Assembly (NCBI GenBank): GCA_028284145.1 | Contig: JANQSH010000109.1 | Coordinates: 1-64,000 of the forward strand | DNA length: 64,000 nucleotides | Origin: Planctomycetaceae bacterium | GTDB lineage: Bacteria > Planctomycetota > Planctomycetia > Planctomycetales > Planctomycetaceae | Reading direction: 5' to 3' | Shown: positions 28,071 through 37,111 of the stretch, piece after piece | Numbering within the stretch: position 1 is the stretch's first letter | Layout: the number at the start of each line of letters is the position of its first letter | Translations under genes and position numbers: made by a program | Notes under the pieces: generated by a model | Told to the model about the DNA's origin: nothing | What the model saw: the letters and a program-made list of their open reading frames with translations, nothing else | The model's database searches: none

Positions 28071-28174
28071 TGGAGCAGTTTACCTTTGCGTGTGACGGTT
28101 CTCGCTCGTGGGGGGGCCTCTGTTTGCAGGCCAGGCGACGCCCAACGCAGCACAGAAGAACGTAATACGCTCTG
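28071..28174 (+). repeat. Module B, about 104 bp
   Basis: Starts TGGAGCAGTTTACC (one base off the TAGAGC end) and ends ACGTAATACGCTCTGA. The inner CTGTTTGCAGGCCAGGCGACG matches the family. It lies upstream of exbB. Confidence 0.8.
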
Positions 28175-28310
28175 AAATTTGCGGGGAACTCCGTTCAAAA
28201 CTCCGTTTGAAACTGTATTCCGATGCAATAAAAGCAGACAATCAATGTACTTCAGGGCAGTTCGCTGCCCCCTTGAAAAATCACCCTTCAGCCTTTTCGG
28301 AGAAGCCAAG

Positions 28311-29192
28311 ATGATCCACCGCAATCAACGCCATTTGCTGCGAAACTGCACATGGCTGGCACTGTTCGCCATGCTCGCCGGCGTATTTTCCATCGGACTG
28401 ACCGTTTTGAATCCCACTGTCGCACTTGCGCAAGAAGAGGGTGGTGGCGAAGTGGAACCTGCCGAAGGTGGCGGGGGAGGCGAAGAAGGTGAAGGTGGTG
28501 GCGAGACGCCTGAGTCACGAAACTTTCTCTCCTGGATGATTGAAGCTTCGGGATTCTTTGGTTTTCTCCTGCTGCTGATGTCCTTCGCGATGGTCGCCTT
28601 GATCATGATGAACATTCTGCAGGTTCGTCGCGACGTACTGCTCCCTCCTGCGTTTATCGAAGAGTTTGAGCAGAAACTGGCATCGAAAGATTATCAGGGG
28701 GCTTATGAAACCGCCAAGAACGACGACTCATTTGTGGCTCGCGTCCTCGCCGCCGGTTTAAGCAAATTGAACCGGGGATACGAAGAGGCCATCGAAGGAA
28801 TGCAGGAAGTGGGCGAAGACGAAAACATGTCACTCGATCACCGGTTGAGTTATCTCGCGCTGATCGGAGCCATTGCTCCAATGGTCGGACTGATGGGTAC
28901 GGTTTGGGGGATGATCAATACGTTTGAAAAAATTGCGACCTCTACATCCGCTCCCAAACCGGCAGAACTGGCAGAGGGGATTTCGACCGCGCTCTTTACA
29001 ACGATCGAAGGTCTGGGCGTGGCCATTCCTGCGATGGTTGGCTACGGCATTTTGCGAAACCGCGTCCAGCGTTTCGTTCTCGAAGTCGGTATGGTCAGCG
29101 AAGGCCTGATGTCCCGTTTTTCGACAGTTGGCAAACGACCGGCTGGTGGTGGTGCTCCGGCTGGTGCCCCGGCAGATTCCAAACGACAGTAA
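28311..29192 (+). CDS. exbB: MotA/TolQ/ExbB proton channel family protein
   Basis: A 293-residue inner-membrane protein that with ExbD forms a proton-driven motor. Residues 1-40 are hydrophobic and end in VALAQEEGG, like a cleaved signal peptide. A Gly/Glu-rich linker (about 41-65) follows. The first ExbB span is at about 75-100 (SGFFGFLLLLMSFAMVALIMM). The MotA/TolQ core includes LALIGAIAPMVGLMGTVWGMI (about 181-201) and ALFTTIEGLGVAIPAMVGYGIL (about 222-245), with the usual Gly, Pro and Thr residues. The ATG at 28311 has GGAG nine bases upstream. Two ExbD genes follow. The gene symbol denotes the family; the cellular partner is not known. Confidence 0.92.
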   Translation: MIHRNQRHLLRNCTWLALFAMLAGVFSIGLTVLNPTVALAQEEGGGEVEPAEGGGGGEEGEGGGETPESRNFLSWMIEASGFFGFLLLLMSFAMVALIMMNILQVRRDVLLPPAFIEEFEQKLASKDYQGAYETAKNDDSFVARVLAAGLSKLNRGYEEAIEGMQEVGEDENMSLDHRLSYLALIGAIAPMVGLMGTVWGMINTFEKIATSTSAPKPAELAEGISTALFTTIEGLGVAIPAMVGYGILRNRVQRFVLEVGMVSEGLMSRFSTVGKRPAGGGAPAGAPADSKRQ

Positions 29193-29248
29193 ACGCCGAT
29201 CACTTTCGATCGATTGTTCGATAGCCAACCTGCACTGGAAAATGTGAA

Positions 29249-29734
29249 ATGAAGTTTAAGAAGACTCAGGTGGAAAATCCTGAAATCGACATGACCCCGA
29301 TGATCGATATCGTATTTCAGTTGATCGCCTTCTTCACCATCGTTTCCAATTTCGATCAGACGAAGGCCGATGAACGCGTCAAACTGCCGCGCGATCCCAT
29401 GGCCAAGCCTCCGGAGGTGAAACGTGAAAACGAGTTGTACATTAACCTCGGATACGTGCGAAACAAATCGGGAGAAATCGTCGGTTCGCGATCGCAGCCA
29501 TATGTTTTCTATCAGGGGGGCGACAAGGAGAAGTACACGGTTGTTGAGTTCAAACCAATTCTGCACCAGGAAGCACGCCTGTACGGTCAGGAGGGAACAG
29601 ATCCCAAAACTGTGACCGTCGTCCTGCGGGCCGACAAGGAAGTTCCTACGGGATTGGTTCAGGAAATGATCAAGTTCTCACAGGAAGCGAGTTTTGAACG
29701 CTTCGCGTTGATGGCAACGCAGAAGACAGACTGA
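29249..29734 (+). CDS. exbD: ExbD/TolR family protein (first)
   Basis: A 161-residue protein with a short cytoplasmic start, one span (residues 12-32, PMIDIVFQLIAFFTIVSNF) carrying the proton-conducting aspartate of ExbD/TolR, and a periplasmic domain of about 125 residues ending VQEMIKFSQEASFERFALMA, the usual ExbD C-terminal helix. It lies 56 bases after exbB and is almost certainly cotranscribed. It is less like the second ExbD in its periplasmic part, so the two probably do different jobs in one motor. Confidence 0.92.
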   Translation: MKFKKTQVENPEIDMTPMIDIVFQLIAFFTIVSNFDQTKADERVKLPRDPMAKPPEVKRENELYINLGYVRNKSGEIVGSRSQPYVFYQGGDKEKYTVVEFKPILHQEARLYGQEGTDPKTVTVVLRADKEVPTGLVQEMIKFSQEASFERFALMATQKTD

Positions 29735-29754
29735 TTCAACAACGTGCAGCGAAC

Positions 29755-29854
29755 AGTTGTTATAGCGGCAAACGGATAAGTGTGGCGTCTTTCGATCGGC
29801 TATTATCGTTCCAAACGGGGTGTAAGCCGCCACAGATAAAAGTCCGTCGGACTA
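29755..29854 (-). repeat. Module A
   Basis: Reverse-orientation A copy with TATAGCGGC, TATTATCGTTCCAAACG, AAGCCGCCACAGATA and AGTCCGTCGGACTA. It fills much of the gap between the two exbD genes. The central part is more diverged than in other copies. Confidence 0.7.
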
Positions 29855-29921
29855 GAACTGGAAACTTTTTTGAACCGGCAACCGGGCGGTATTCTGAAAG
29901 CGATAAAGAAAGCCGAAAAAC

Positions 29922-30416
29922 ATGAAAATTCGGTCGAAGGGTCAACAGGAAAAGATCGAGGTGCAGATGGCACCGATGATCGATGTCGTCTTCCAACTCC
30001 TGATTTTCTTCATGCTCACGCTGAAAATCATCGAGCCCGAAGGTGATTTCAACATCAACATGCCGATCGGCCAATCAGGTGGCCCTCCCGATATGAGCAT
30101 CACTCCGATCGAAGTGCAGTTGATCGCGAATGAAGATGGAACGCTGCGATCATTGAATTTCGGCACACGAAGTTTGGGGACAGGTGATGCTGCTTTTCAG
30201 GCATTGAATGAGGAGATTCTGAGGCAGATTGGCGAACCTGGTAACCCGCAGGCAAAGGATACTGAAGCGACAATTGATGCCGATTATGGTCTCAATTACG
30301 AATATGTCATCAGAGCAGTCGGTGCTGTAACCGGGCGTGTCAATCCGGAAACGAAACAGATCGATCGCTATATTGAGAAGGTTAAGTTCGCACCTCCCAA
30401 ACCACCGGCCACTTGA
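29922..30416 (+). CDS. exbD: ExbD/TolR family protein (second)
   Basis: A 164-residue ExbD-type protein. The span is at about residues 18-37 (PMIDVVFQLLIFFMLTLKI), with the same aspartate, and follows the charged QEKIEVQMA that is typical of the cytoplasmic side. The periplasmic domain (about 40-160) contains ITPIEVQLIANEDGTL and YGLNYEYVIRAVGAVTG. It lies 187 bases after the first exbD, with a module A repeat in between. One ExbB plus two unlike ExbD proteins resembles the subunit set of the AglRQS gliding motor of Myxococcus; whether that similarity is functional is open. Confidence 0.9.
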   Translation: MKIRSKGQQEKIEVQMAPMIDVVFQLLIFFMLTLKIIEPEGDFNINMPIGQSGGPPDMSITPIEVQLIANEDGTLRSLNFGTRSLGTGDAAFQALNEEILRQIGEPGNPQAKDTEATIDADYGLNYEYVIRAVGAVTGRVNPETKQIDRYIEKVKFAPPKPPAT

Positions 30417-30465
30417 CGCAATCGTATCATCAAAATCAGCCAGAGACTGAATATTCGTTTCACTG

Positions 30466-31434
30466 TCAACCGCGCGGGTGAAATTTCTGATGTACTGATT
30501 TCAGTCGGCTGTGATCCACGTGTGTGTACACCTGCGTGGTTGCGATGTTGGCGTGCCCCAGCAGTTCCTGTAGCGCACGAATCTCTGCACCGTTGGCGAG
30601 CATGTGTGTCGCGAAGGAATGTCGCAATGTATGCGGGCTGACTTCGCTGCTGCAGCCAACCCTCGCTGCGTATTTCTTCACCAGATCCCAAACGGCAATT
30701 CGCGACATTCGGCGACCACTGCGAGTGACGAACAGTGGATCATCCGCCTGCGATTTCTGGCGAGAGAGTTTCGGACGTTCCGCGTCAAGGTAGGCTTCCA
30801 AAGCGGAAATCGCCACTCCATTAAGCGAGACCAGTCGCTCCTTGTTCCCTTTTCCGGTACATCGGCAGAACTCCTCCTCCAGATGGACGTCCCGCAAGTC
30901 GAGCCCCGTAACTTCGCTGGCCCGGCAGCCGGTGGCATACATCACGGCAAGAATGGCTCGGTCGCGCAGCGGATAGCGATCCAGTGGTGCAGGAGCGACA
31001 AGCAGTTGTTCAATTTTCTCCGGGCTGATCACCTTGGGCAGATGTTGCCAGAGTTTGGGGGAACTCATCAACTCCGCCACACTCTCAATCAAAATGCCTT
31101 CGAGCACAAGAAAGCGGAAAAACATTTTGATTGAAACCAGATGCCGTGCAATCGATGTCGCCGCCAGGCGGCGTTCATGCAGGTGTTGCAGATAACTCGT
31201 AAGCAATTTGAGTTCAACATCCTTGAGAGTTTCCGGACCATGCACACTGTACCAATCCAGGAATTTGTTGAGATCCGATCGGTATGCGTCGACCGTGTTT
31301 TTCGCCAACCCGCATTCAATTTGCAGGTATTCCAGAAACGGTTGCAGGTGACGCTTTGGCCCACGCAAAGCTGGGTGTCTTTCATGACTGGATTCGCGGG
31401 TTTTCCTGCGGGATGTTCGGTCGCGTCGAATCAT
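30466..31434 (-). CDS. xerD: Tyrosine recombinase XerC/XerD type
   Basis: A 322-residue site-specific recombinase. Residues about 30-115 are the SAM-like core-binding domain (FLEYLQIECGLAKNTVDAYRSDL). The catalytic domain has every conserved residue: R in ATGCRASEV, K in GKGNKERLV, H-x-x-R in HTLRHSFATHML, H in LGHANIATTQ and the nucleophile Y in VYTHV. The closing HVDHSRLKSVHQKFHPRG is typical of XerD, which resolves chromosome dimers at dif with a partner protein. I chose the ATG at 31434 because the frame further upstream is a module B repeat. No transposon or phage features are near, so it is read as the housekeeping enzyme. Confidence 0.93.
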   Translation of the reverse strand: MIRRDRTSRRKTRESSHERHPALRGPKRHLQPFLEYLQIECGLAKNTVDAYRSDLNKFLDWYSVHGPETLKDVELKLLTSYLQHLHERRLAATSIARHLVSIKMFFRFLVLEGILIESVAELMSSPKLWQHLPKVISPEKIEQLLVAPAPLDRYPLRDRAILAVMYATGCRASEVTGLDLRDVHLEEEFCRCTGKGNKERLVSLNGVAISALEAYLDAERPKLSRQKSQADDPLFVTRSGRRMSRIAVWDLVKKYAARVGCSSEVSPHTLRHSFATHMLANGAEIRALQELLGHANIATTQVYTHVDHSRLKSVHQKFHPRG

Positions 31435-31487
31435 GGATTGTGTCAGTTTGCTGGAAGTTCCGATAAAGAAACTCGTTTCAATTGCAT

Positions 31488-31589
31488 TAAAACGTATTAC
31501 GCTTTCTCGTGTCCGCGAAAAACACGTTCTGGCCTGCAATATCAGGCTCCCACGAGCCAGAGACGTCACAAGAAAGGTAAACTGCTCCA
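31488..31589 (-). repeat. Module B, 102 bp
   Basis: Starts TAAAACGTATTACGCT and ends GGTAAACTGCTCCA; the centre has GGCCTGCAATATCAGGCTCC, which is itself a short inverted repeat. It lies just upstream of xerD. Confidence 0.8.
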
Positions 31590-31683
31590 GTCAGATCCTT
31601 CGTGCGTATCGGCATCACGTCTTTTGAATTTATCGACTGATACTCCACTCAGGCTTGAGGTGGACAGATAGGCCAGAAAGGTC

Positions 31684-33909
31684 TCAGGAGAGGCCGACCG
31701 GCTGCAGCGGGCTGCGGGCGATGTCGAACGTCACAACGCCATCCTGATTCGGAAATTGCACGTCGACAGTTCCCTTTCGGGCAAATCCGCGGACTTCCAC
31801 AACGTGGCCTAATCCATAAGTGGGATGTCGCACCTTCATGTTTACGGTAAATCCGGTGGGCAGCCTGGCCGACTCGGTTGTACCGTTCAATAATGCAGCT
31901 CCGGTCATCAAAAGTGGCCCGTTGCCCTTTTTGAGGTTTCTCATCCGGCTGGCTTTTTCCGATGTCTGTTGCTCTGGTTGCGAATTCGTAAAATCACGGA
32001 TCGGAAGACCAACTTCGGACAGAAACTCACTGGGGATGACGTGCAGGCGTCGGCCCCGTGTCTGTCGTTCTATAACCCGCGTCAGATAGAGCTTCCTTTG
32101 AGCTCGCGTCATGCCCACAAACAACAATCGGCGTTCCTCTTCGATTTCACGAACCTCGTTGGTCTGCAAGCTGCGGTCGTGGGGAATCAGGCCCTGTTCG
32201 ACGCCCACCACAAAGACGACCGGGAATTCCAATCCTTTGGCGGCGTGCAATGTCATCAGCGTGACTGCACCAGCCTCTGGATCAAGCTGATCCAGGTCGC
32301 TAACGAGTGAAGTGGATTCCAGAAATCCTTCAAGACTTCGAGTGTCGGGGTGTTGTTCATCGTAATCATGAGCGACCGAAATTAACTCCAGCACATTTGC
32401 CAGTGACTGCTGGTGCGTTTCCGATTCGCTTTGCTCCCAACCGGTCACGTAGTTCGTTTTCTCGAGTACCAGCTTTAACAGGCGTTCGACCGAGCCGGCA
32501 CTCGCCAACGAGAATTCGTTCATCATTGCAGCGAATCGGCTGATCGCCGTGACTGCCCGTTTCGATAAGTCCGGGATTTCACGACAGCGGTGAGCGGCAT
32601 CGAGCAGGCCGATTCCGATACGATCGGCCCAGTTGGAAAGTAACGCAACCGACTTCTTACCGATTCCCCGAGCCGGTGTATTGATCACGCGGAGAAACGC
32701 GGCCCGATCCAGTGGATTACTGATCAATCGCAGATAAGCGAGGCAGTCTTTCACCTCTCTGCGATCGTAAAACGCGACACCTGCGGCAATCTGATGTGGA
32801 ACGCGGTGCCTTGTCAAAGCCATTTCCAATTCGCGTGACAATGAGTTTACGCGATAAAACAACGCGCAATCGGACCATTTGAATTCGCCGCGATCGTACT
32901 TTTCTCTTAACAGCAGAGCGATCTGATCTGCTTCATGTTTTCCATCCTCGAAGACGAGCAATTCCGGTGGATCGCCCTGCGAATTACTGGTCCATAACGC
33001 TTTGTGTTTTCGCAGACGATTGTTCACAATCAATCGATCGGCTGATTCCAGTATCCGTTTGGTACTACGAAAGTTCTCCTCCAGACGCACTGTTTTGACG
33101 TCCGGAAGATCCGCTTCAAATCGCAAAATGTTGTCGATTTTGGCGCCGCGCCATCCATAAATCGACTGATCCGGATCGCCCGACGCGCACAAGTTCGGAT
33201 ACAATTGAGAGATGGCGGCGACGATCTTGTATTGCGCAAGATTCGTGTCCTGATACTCATCAACGAGAATATAGCGGTATCGTTCGTCGAGATCGGCTCG
33301 CAATTCTTCGTTCTCGATGAGCATTCGCGCTACATGCAACAACAGATCGTCAAAATCCACAGAATTGGCGCTCAACAGCAATTGCTGGTACGCCGGATAG
33401 ACCTTGGCCACGATTGCCTGAAAATGATCTGCGATCGCTTCCTCATGCAATTCGGCAAACTGCTCTGCAGTAATCAGGTCGTTCTTGGCATTGCTGATTC
33501 GATGCAAAATACGAGCGGGCGGAAAGTGGACCGCGTCGATCCCGAGATCATGCAGAACTTCGCGAATCGCGACCTTTTGGTCCCCGGTATCACAAATCGA
33601 ATAATTCGATTGCAGCCCTGCAGTTTCCGGTCGTTCTCGCAACAGCCGCGCACAAAACCGATGAAATGTCCCAATCCAAATCGGCGCATTCCCAACCAGT
33701 TGCCGTGTTCGCTCAGCCATTTCGCGGGCCGCTTTATTGGTAAATGTGATCGCGAGGATTTGTGAAGGGGGAATTCCCTGTTGCAGGAGATTGGCCAACC
33801 GGTGGGTGATGACACGCGTCTTACCAGACCCCGGACCTGCGAGGACTAACATCGGACCATCGATATGGTTGACAGCCTGTTGCTGATTGGGAGTGAGGGA
33901 TGCTGGCAT
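31684..33909 (-). CDS. UvrD/PcrA/Rep-type superfamily 1 DNA helicase
   Basis: A 741-residue 3'-5' DNA helicase. All superfamily 1A motifs are visible: Walker A AGPGSGKTRVITHR, FTNKAAREM, GTFHRFCARLL, Walker B VDEYQDTN, GDPDQSIYGWRGA, EENFRSTKRI, TLHAAKGLEFP and FVGMTRAQRKLY. The last 60 residues (VRHPTYGLGHVVEV to the end) are a PcrA/UvrD-like C-terminal Tudor-type fold that binds RNA polymerase in PcrA. The start is unclear: ATG at 33909 (MPASLTPNQQQAV) fits the family, but the frame is open to a GTG at 34023. The likely role is nucleotide excision repair or removal of stalled complexes. Confidence 0.93.
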   Translation of the reverse strand: MPASLTPNQQQAVNHIDGPMLVLAGPGSGKTRVITHRLANLLQQGIPPSQILAITFTNKAAREMAERTRQLVGNAPIWIGTFHRFCARLLRERPETAGLQSNYSICDTGDQKVAIREVLHDLGIDAVHFPPARILHRISNAKNDLITAEQFAELHEEAIADHFQAIVAKVYPAYQQLLLSANSVDFDDLLLHVARMLIENEELRADLDERYRYILVDEYQDTNLAQYKIVAAISQLYPNLCASGDPDQSIYGWRGAKIDNILRFEADLPDVKTVRLEENFRSTKRILESADRLIVNNRLRKHKALWTSNSQGDPPELLVFEDGKHEADQIALLLREKYDRGEFKWSDCALFYRVNSLSRELEMALTRHRVPHQIAAGVAFYDRREVKDCLAYLRLISNPLDRAAFLRVINTPARGIGKKSVALLSNWADRIGIGLLDAAHRCREIPDLSKRAVTAISRFAAMMNEFSLASAGSVERLLKLVLEKTNYVTGWEQSESETHQQSLANVLELISVAHDYDEQHPDTRSLEGFLESTSLVSDLDQLDPEAGAVTLMTLHAAKGLEFPVVFVVGVEQGLIPHDRSLQTNEVREIEEERRLLFVGMTRAQRKLYLTRVIERQTRGRRLHVIPSEFLSEVGLPIRDFTNSQPEQQTSEKASRMRNLKKGNGPLLMTGAALLNGTTESARLPTGFTVNMKVRHPTYGLGHVVEVRGFARKGTVDVQFPNQDGVVTFDIARSPLQPVGLS

Positions 33910-34506
33910 AAATTCGATCGAATGCGAAACACCTGGACGGAGAATGACTTGGTGCACTCCATCATAAGGAACGGATCGATGCATGCCAGTGTCGCCATTT
34001 GGCTGATCGGGAATGTCTTTCACAGGCTCATCTGAAACAATGGCAAACTGCTTTTTGTTCGTGCAATTGCTTCCGTGGCGGCAGTCTTATTGGTTATAGC
34101 GATTGCATAGAATGGCTAAGAAAAGTAAACTATGTTTCGCGTTGTGGTCAAGTTGGGTAGAGCAGGGGGACCGCAATGGAGTGAATCGGTGTGATCGGCC
34201 TGGGTGCCGGATTGCATCGAATGCGACTGGAAAACTGTGTCCACGTAACAATTTACGGCGAATTCTTTCTCCCAGTAGAAATTGACAAGTCGCTGGGGCC
34301 AGTTATGTCGATAATCAGGAATTGAAGGCCTCGCCATTTCACAGTCGGAGATCCGTCTGTCGAAATTCGTCGGCATCACGCATGCCTGGGATTCCTGACA
34401 TCTATATCCCCGCCCGACATCGCAGCCCCGGCAAAGACCGCTCTCGGAGAAGAACCCCATGTGGACTGTTCCCCCCCAGGAATCAAAACCCTCAGGAGTT
34501 TCTCAA
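33910..34506. other. Intergenic stretch between divergent genes
   Basis: About 600 bases (480 if the helicase starts at 34023). No convincing gene, RNA or full module repeat is visible. Confidence 0.4.
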
Positions 34507-36702
34507 ATGGTTGCCAAACGTTGGCGAAAAAATCTGATTGCGATGTCGGTAACATTGTCCGTCTGTGCGGCTTCGGTCGCATGGGCCTGGGACACATTCA
34601 ATGTTTCAACAAACAAATCTGCTGCTCCAGTTGGCCTGAGCGGGATCCTGGAACCATTTCCCCCAGACGCCTTGTCGTTTGATGCGTTCGAAGCCCTGGA
34701 TGGAAACTGGTCTGACTGGAGCGAAGAAACTCTTGGTCTGATCAGCAAACTCTACGAAGATCCATCGTTGGACCTGGAAGGCCAAAGGGAATTGATTGAA
34801 CGGCTCAAAACCAAGTCGAAGACGATGGAAAAGGCGATCAGAGATCCCCGGTATGGAAAGATCCATGACGATTTGATCTCCCTTAACGGCGCATTGACTC
34901 GTCGCATCGAACTCTTCGAAGCGATTCTCGACTCACAGGAAATTGACGGTGAGGCTCTCAAACTACAGAAGCTGGCCGATTCACAAAAAGATGTCGTTCA
35001 GGCTGCGAGTAATTTGAATCGCTGGCTGCGTGGGATCACCAATGGCAGTGGGTGGGTGAAATTCCTTGCCTCGGACAAAATTGCGAAGGTTTCCAAAACG
35101 GAGCCTTTGAATAAAGACAACAGGCAACTGTTGTTGAACGCGCTCAGGAATTTGAAAGAAAAAGACAAACTGAAAAGTCAGGCACAGCGCAGCTTTCTTG
35201 GCCGAAGTCGATTTAGCACGCTGAAGGCAGCATTGGAAAGTTACGAAAGGGCAGACACGTTTAAGCCGAAAAAAGCCGACCCCGGCAAGTTTCGCAAGGC
35301 GGCAGCAGAACTGATAACCGCCGTCGAATCGTTTGAGGCTGGTTATTCTGATGTTGCAGCGGCGGAAATCGCGGTCGCATCGCAAAAAATTGAAGTCGCC
35401 AGCACCGATGGTGGGCAATTGATTGCGAAAGTTCTCGATCGGCACTATCAGAATTTCAATTTCAAAGTTTTCATTTCGGAAGATTTCATCAATCGACTTA
35501 TCACCAAACGGCATACGGAAAAAGGTGAAGTACGTGACTTCATTCTGGGAGCAAATGTCTCCGGCAGCCAAACGACAACGACCAGGATCGGAGTCGATTT
35601 CAAACCGCGTGACGATGCAGCATTGTTCGATATCACATTGAATGGGACAACTAACAGCAACACGCGCGGCGTGACATCTGAGGCGACCATTTTTACCCGG
35701 GGAAATCACCACATCTTCGGCCGTAAGCAGATTGTGTTTGATGGGGATACTTTTGAAACCCGGAAAGCCCGTGTGACGGTTGACGCCAACAACAGGCATG
35801 TTGGTACGGCGACACGTGTCAGTGGAGTTCCGATTTTGGGATCGATTGCCAATCGCATTGCCCGTCGTGAAGTGGCGCGAAAGCGACCACAATCTGAGGC
35901 AATTGCCGCAGGCAAAGTGAAAAGGCGTGTGCTTCCCCGGTTTGATGAGGAAGTTGACGAGCGATTTGTCGAGGCGAACGAGGAAATCGACGACGGACTC
36001 CATACGAACCTGAAGAATGCCGGTGTCTGGCCAGCGGAACGCCTTCTGCAAACGACCAGCAAAGACATGATCGTCAACGCGTTGATCCGTGAAGGAGTCG
36101 AAAGCGGAGGGAACCCTGCGAATCTCTCCCTGGCAAAATCAAAAGGGTTGAATGTTTTCCTTCATGAGAGCCTGTTCAACAACACATTCAACCGAATGGA
36201 CATTGCCGGTCGCACATTGACCGATACACAATTGCGAAAAGAATTTGAAAAGTTCCTCTCGAAGCTGGCAGGTGAGGAAGTGCTGCTGGGCGACGACGAA
36301 GAGGCTGAAGATGAGACGACCTATATTTTCGCCAGGAATGATCCGATTCGCATCCGTTTTCAGGATGGTGATGTGCAACTGGTTCTTCGTGCCGGGATCA
36401 AGCAAAAGGGTGAGGAAGACATTCCCACTCAGGAAGTTGTTGTGCCGATGACCTACACGCTTTCGGGTGATGAAATCCTGATTGAACGGGGAACGGTTGC
36501 AGTGACACCGATTGAGAAGCCTGAGAGTCTCGCGAAACAAATCGCCCGTGCCGGTGTGATGCGGAAGAAGATTCAATCCGCCATTGAAAATCGGACTCGC
36601 CCGCGGATCTTGACGATCAAGCGTAATGATGGTTCCAAAGTGAAAGTCAACGTGACTCAAATTCGCGCTCTCGATGGATGGTTGACCGTTTCCGTTGAGT
36701 AG
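34507..36702 (+). CDS. Large exported protein of unknown function
   Basis: A 731-residue protein that I do not recognise. The first 28 residues are a good signal peptide (NLIAMSVTLSVCAASVAWAW). About residues 50-290 are helical and rich in Lys, Glu and Leu. The rest has beta-rich blocks such as FISEDFINRLITKRHTEKGEVRDFIL-type strands, TTTTRIGVDFKPRDDAALFDI and RGNHHIFGRKQIVFDGDTF. The C-terminal 120 residues have DPIRIRFQDGDVQLVLRAG and VVVPMTYTLSGDEILIERG. AGGAG precedes the ATG at 34507; the frame is open to 34459. It stands alone, with a strong terminator after it. Planctomycete-specific is my guess. Confidence 0.8.
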   Translation: MVAKRWRKNLIAMSVTLSVCAASVAWAWDTFNVSTNKSAAPVGLSGILEPFPPDALSFDAFEALDGNWSDWSEETLGLISKLYEDPSLDLEGQRELIERLKTKSKTMEKAIRDPRYGKIHDDLISLNGALTRRIELFEAILDSQEIDGEALKLQKLADSQKDVVQAASNLNRWLRGITNGSGWVKFLASDKIAKVSKTEPLNKDNRQLLLNALRNLKEKDKLKSQAQRSFLGRSRFSTLKAALESYERADTFKPKKADPGKFRKAAAELITAVESFEAGYSDVAAAEIAVASQKIEVASTDGGQLIAKVLDRHYQNFNFKVFISEDFINRLITKRHTEKGEVRDFILGANVSGSQTTTTRIGVDFKPRDDAALFDITLNGTTNSNTRGVTSEATIFTRGNHHIFGRKQIVFDGDTFETRKARVTVDANNRHVGTATRVSGVPILGSIANRIARREVARKRPQSEAIAAGKVKRRVLPRFDEEVDERFVEANEEIDDGLHTNLKNAGVWPAERLLQTTSKDMIVNALIREGVESGGNPANLSLAKSKGLNVFLHESLFNNTFNRMDIAGRTLTDTQLRKEFEKFLSKLAGEEVLLGDDEEAEDETTYIFARNDPIRIRFQDGDVQLVLRAGIKQKGEEDIPTQEVVVPMTYTLSGDEILIERGTVAVTPIEKPESLAKQIARAGVMRKKIQSAIENRTRPRILTIKRNDGSKVKVNVTQIRALDGWLTVSVE

Positions 36703-36736
36703 GATTGATTTGCGAAATTGACACGCCCCGAAATTG

Positions 36737-36776
36737 AAAGAGGGATCTGCCCCAACTGGTGCAGGTCCCTCTTTTC
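36737..36776 (+). terminator. Strong hairpin terminator
   Basis: AAAGAGGGATCTGC (36737-36750) and GCAGGTCCCTCTTT (36761-36774) pair over 14 positions with one mismatch, a 10-base loop between and T-rich sequence after. A-rich sequence in front makes it usable on both strands. Confidence 0.85.
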
Positions 36777-36806
36777 GTTGAATCATGTTACGCGAAGACA
36801 TTCGTC

Positions 36807-36902
36807 GTTATTGCAAGCCACATTGAACTGTAGCGGCCTTTACACTGTTATTGCAGTTTCAAATGAGGCTCAAGCCGCCGCAGATAAAAAGTCCGTCAGA
36901 CC
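36807..36902 (-). repeat. Module A
   Basis: Reverse A copy with TATTGCAAGCCACATTGAAC, CTGTAGCGGCCTTTACACTG, CAAATGAGGCTCAAGCCGCC and AGTCCGTCAGAC. First part of the composite A-C-D-B that fills 36807-37111. Confidence 0.75.
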
Positions 36903-37011
36903 GGAGCAGCGTGACACCTGGAAGTCAGGGTTTGATGAAGTGACAAGGAGTGACAACGGAGCGGGTTATGTCAATCTGGTACCCTGGAACAAAGCCTTGA
37001 CAAGGCACTGG
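36903..37011 (+). repeat. Module C
   Basis: C copy with GGTTTGATGAAGTGACAAGG, AGTGACAACGGAGCGGGTTA and CAAAGCCTTGACAAGGCACT, directly after module A. Confidence 0.78.
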
Positions 37012-37111
37012 CCACGTCGATACCTCGACGCGGTACCGCCGTGCGTAGCACATCGGCTGGCACTGGCCGCCCATGAGCCAGAGACGTCACACCAGAAGGT
37101 AAACTGTTCTA
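37012..37111 (-). repeat. Modules D and B (right half)
   Basis: D (37012-37061) is a 50-base block with CACGTCGATACCTCGACG and GTGCGTAGCACATCGGC hairpins. It is followed by the right half of module B (GAGCCAGAGACGTCACACC, GGTAAACTGTTCTA). The final TTCTA, read on the minus strand, supplies the TAG stop of the small gene at 37109-37558. Confidence 0.75.

Noticed and set aside
30466-31434. Tyrosine recombinase as the integrase of a mobile element
   Set aside because: Length, C-terminal motif and lack of cargo, att repeats or tRNA nearby fit the housekeeping XerD, and the module repeats near it occur everywhere in the window.
34981-36051. A 356-residue minus-strand frame
   Set aside because: It is opposite the large exported protein gene and shows shadow-type composition.
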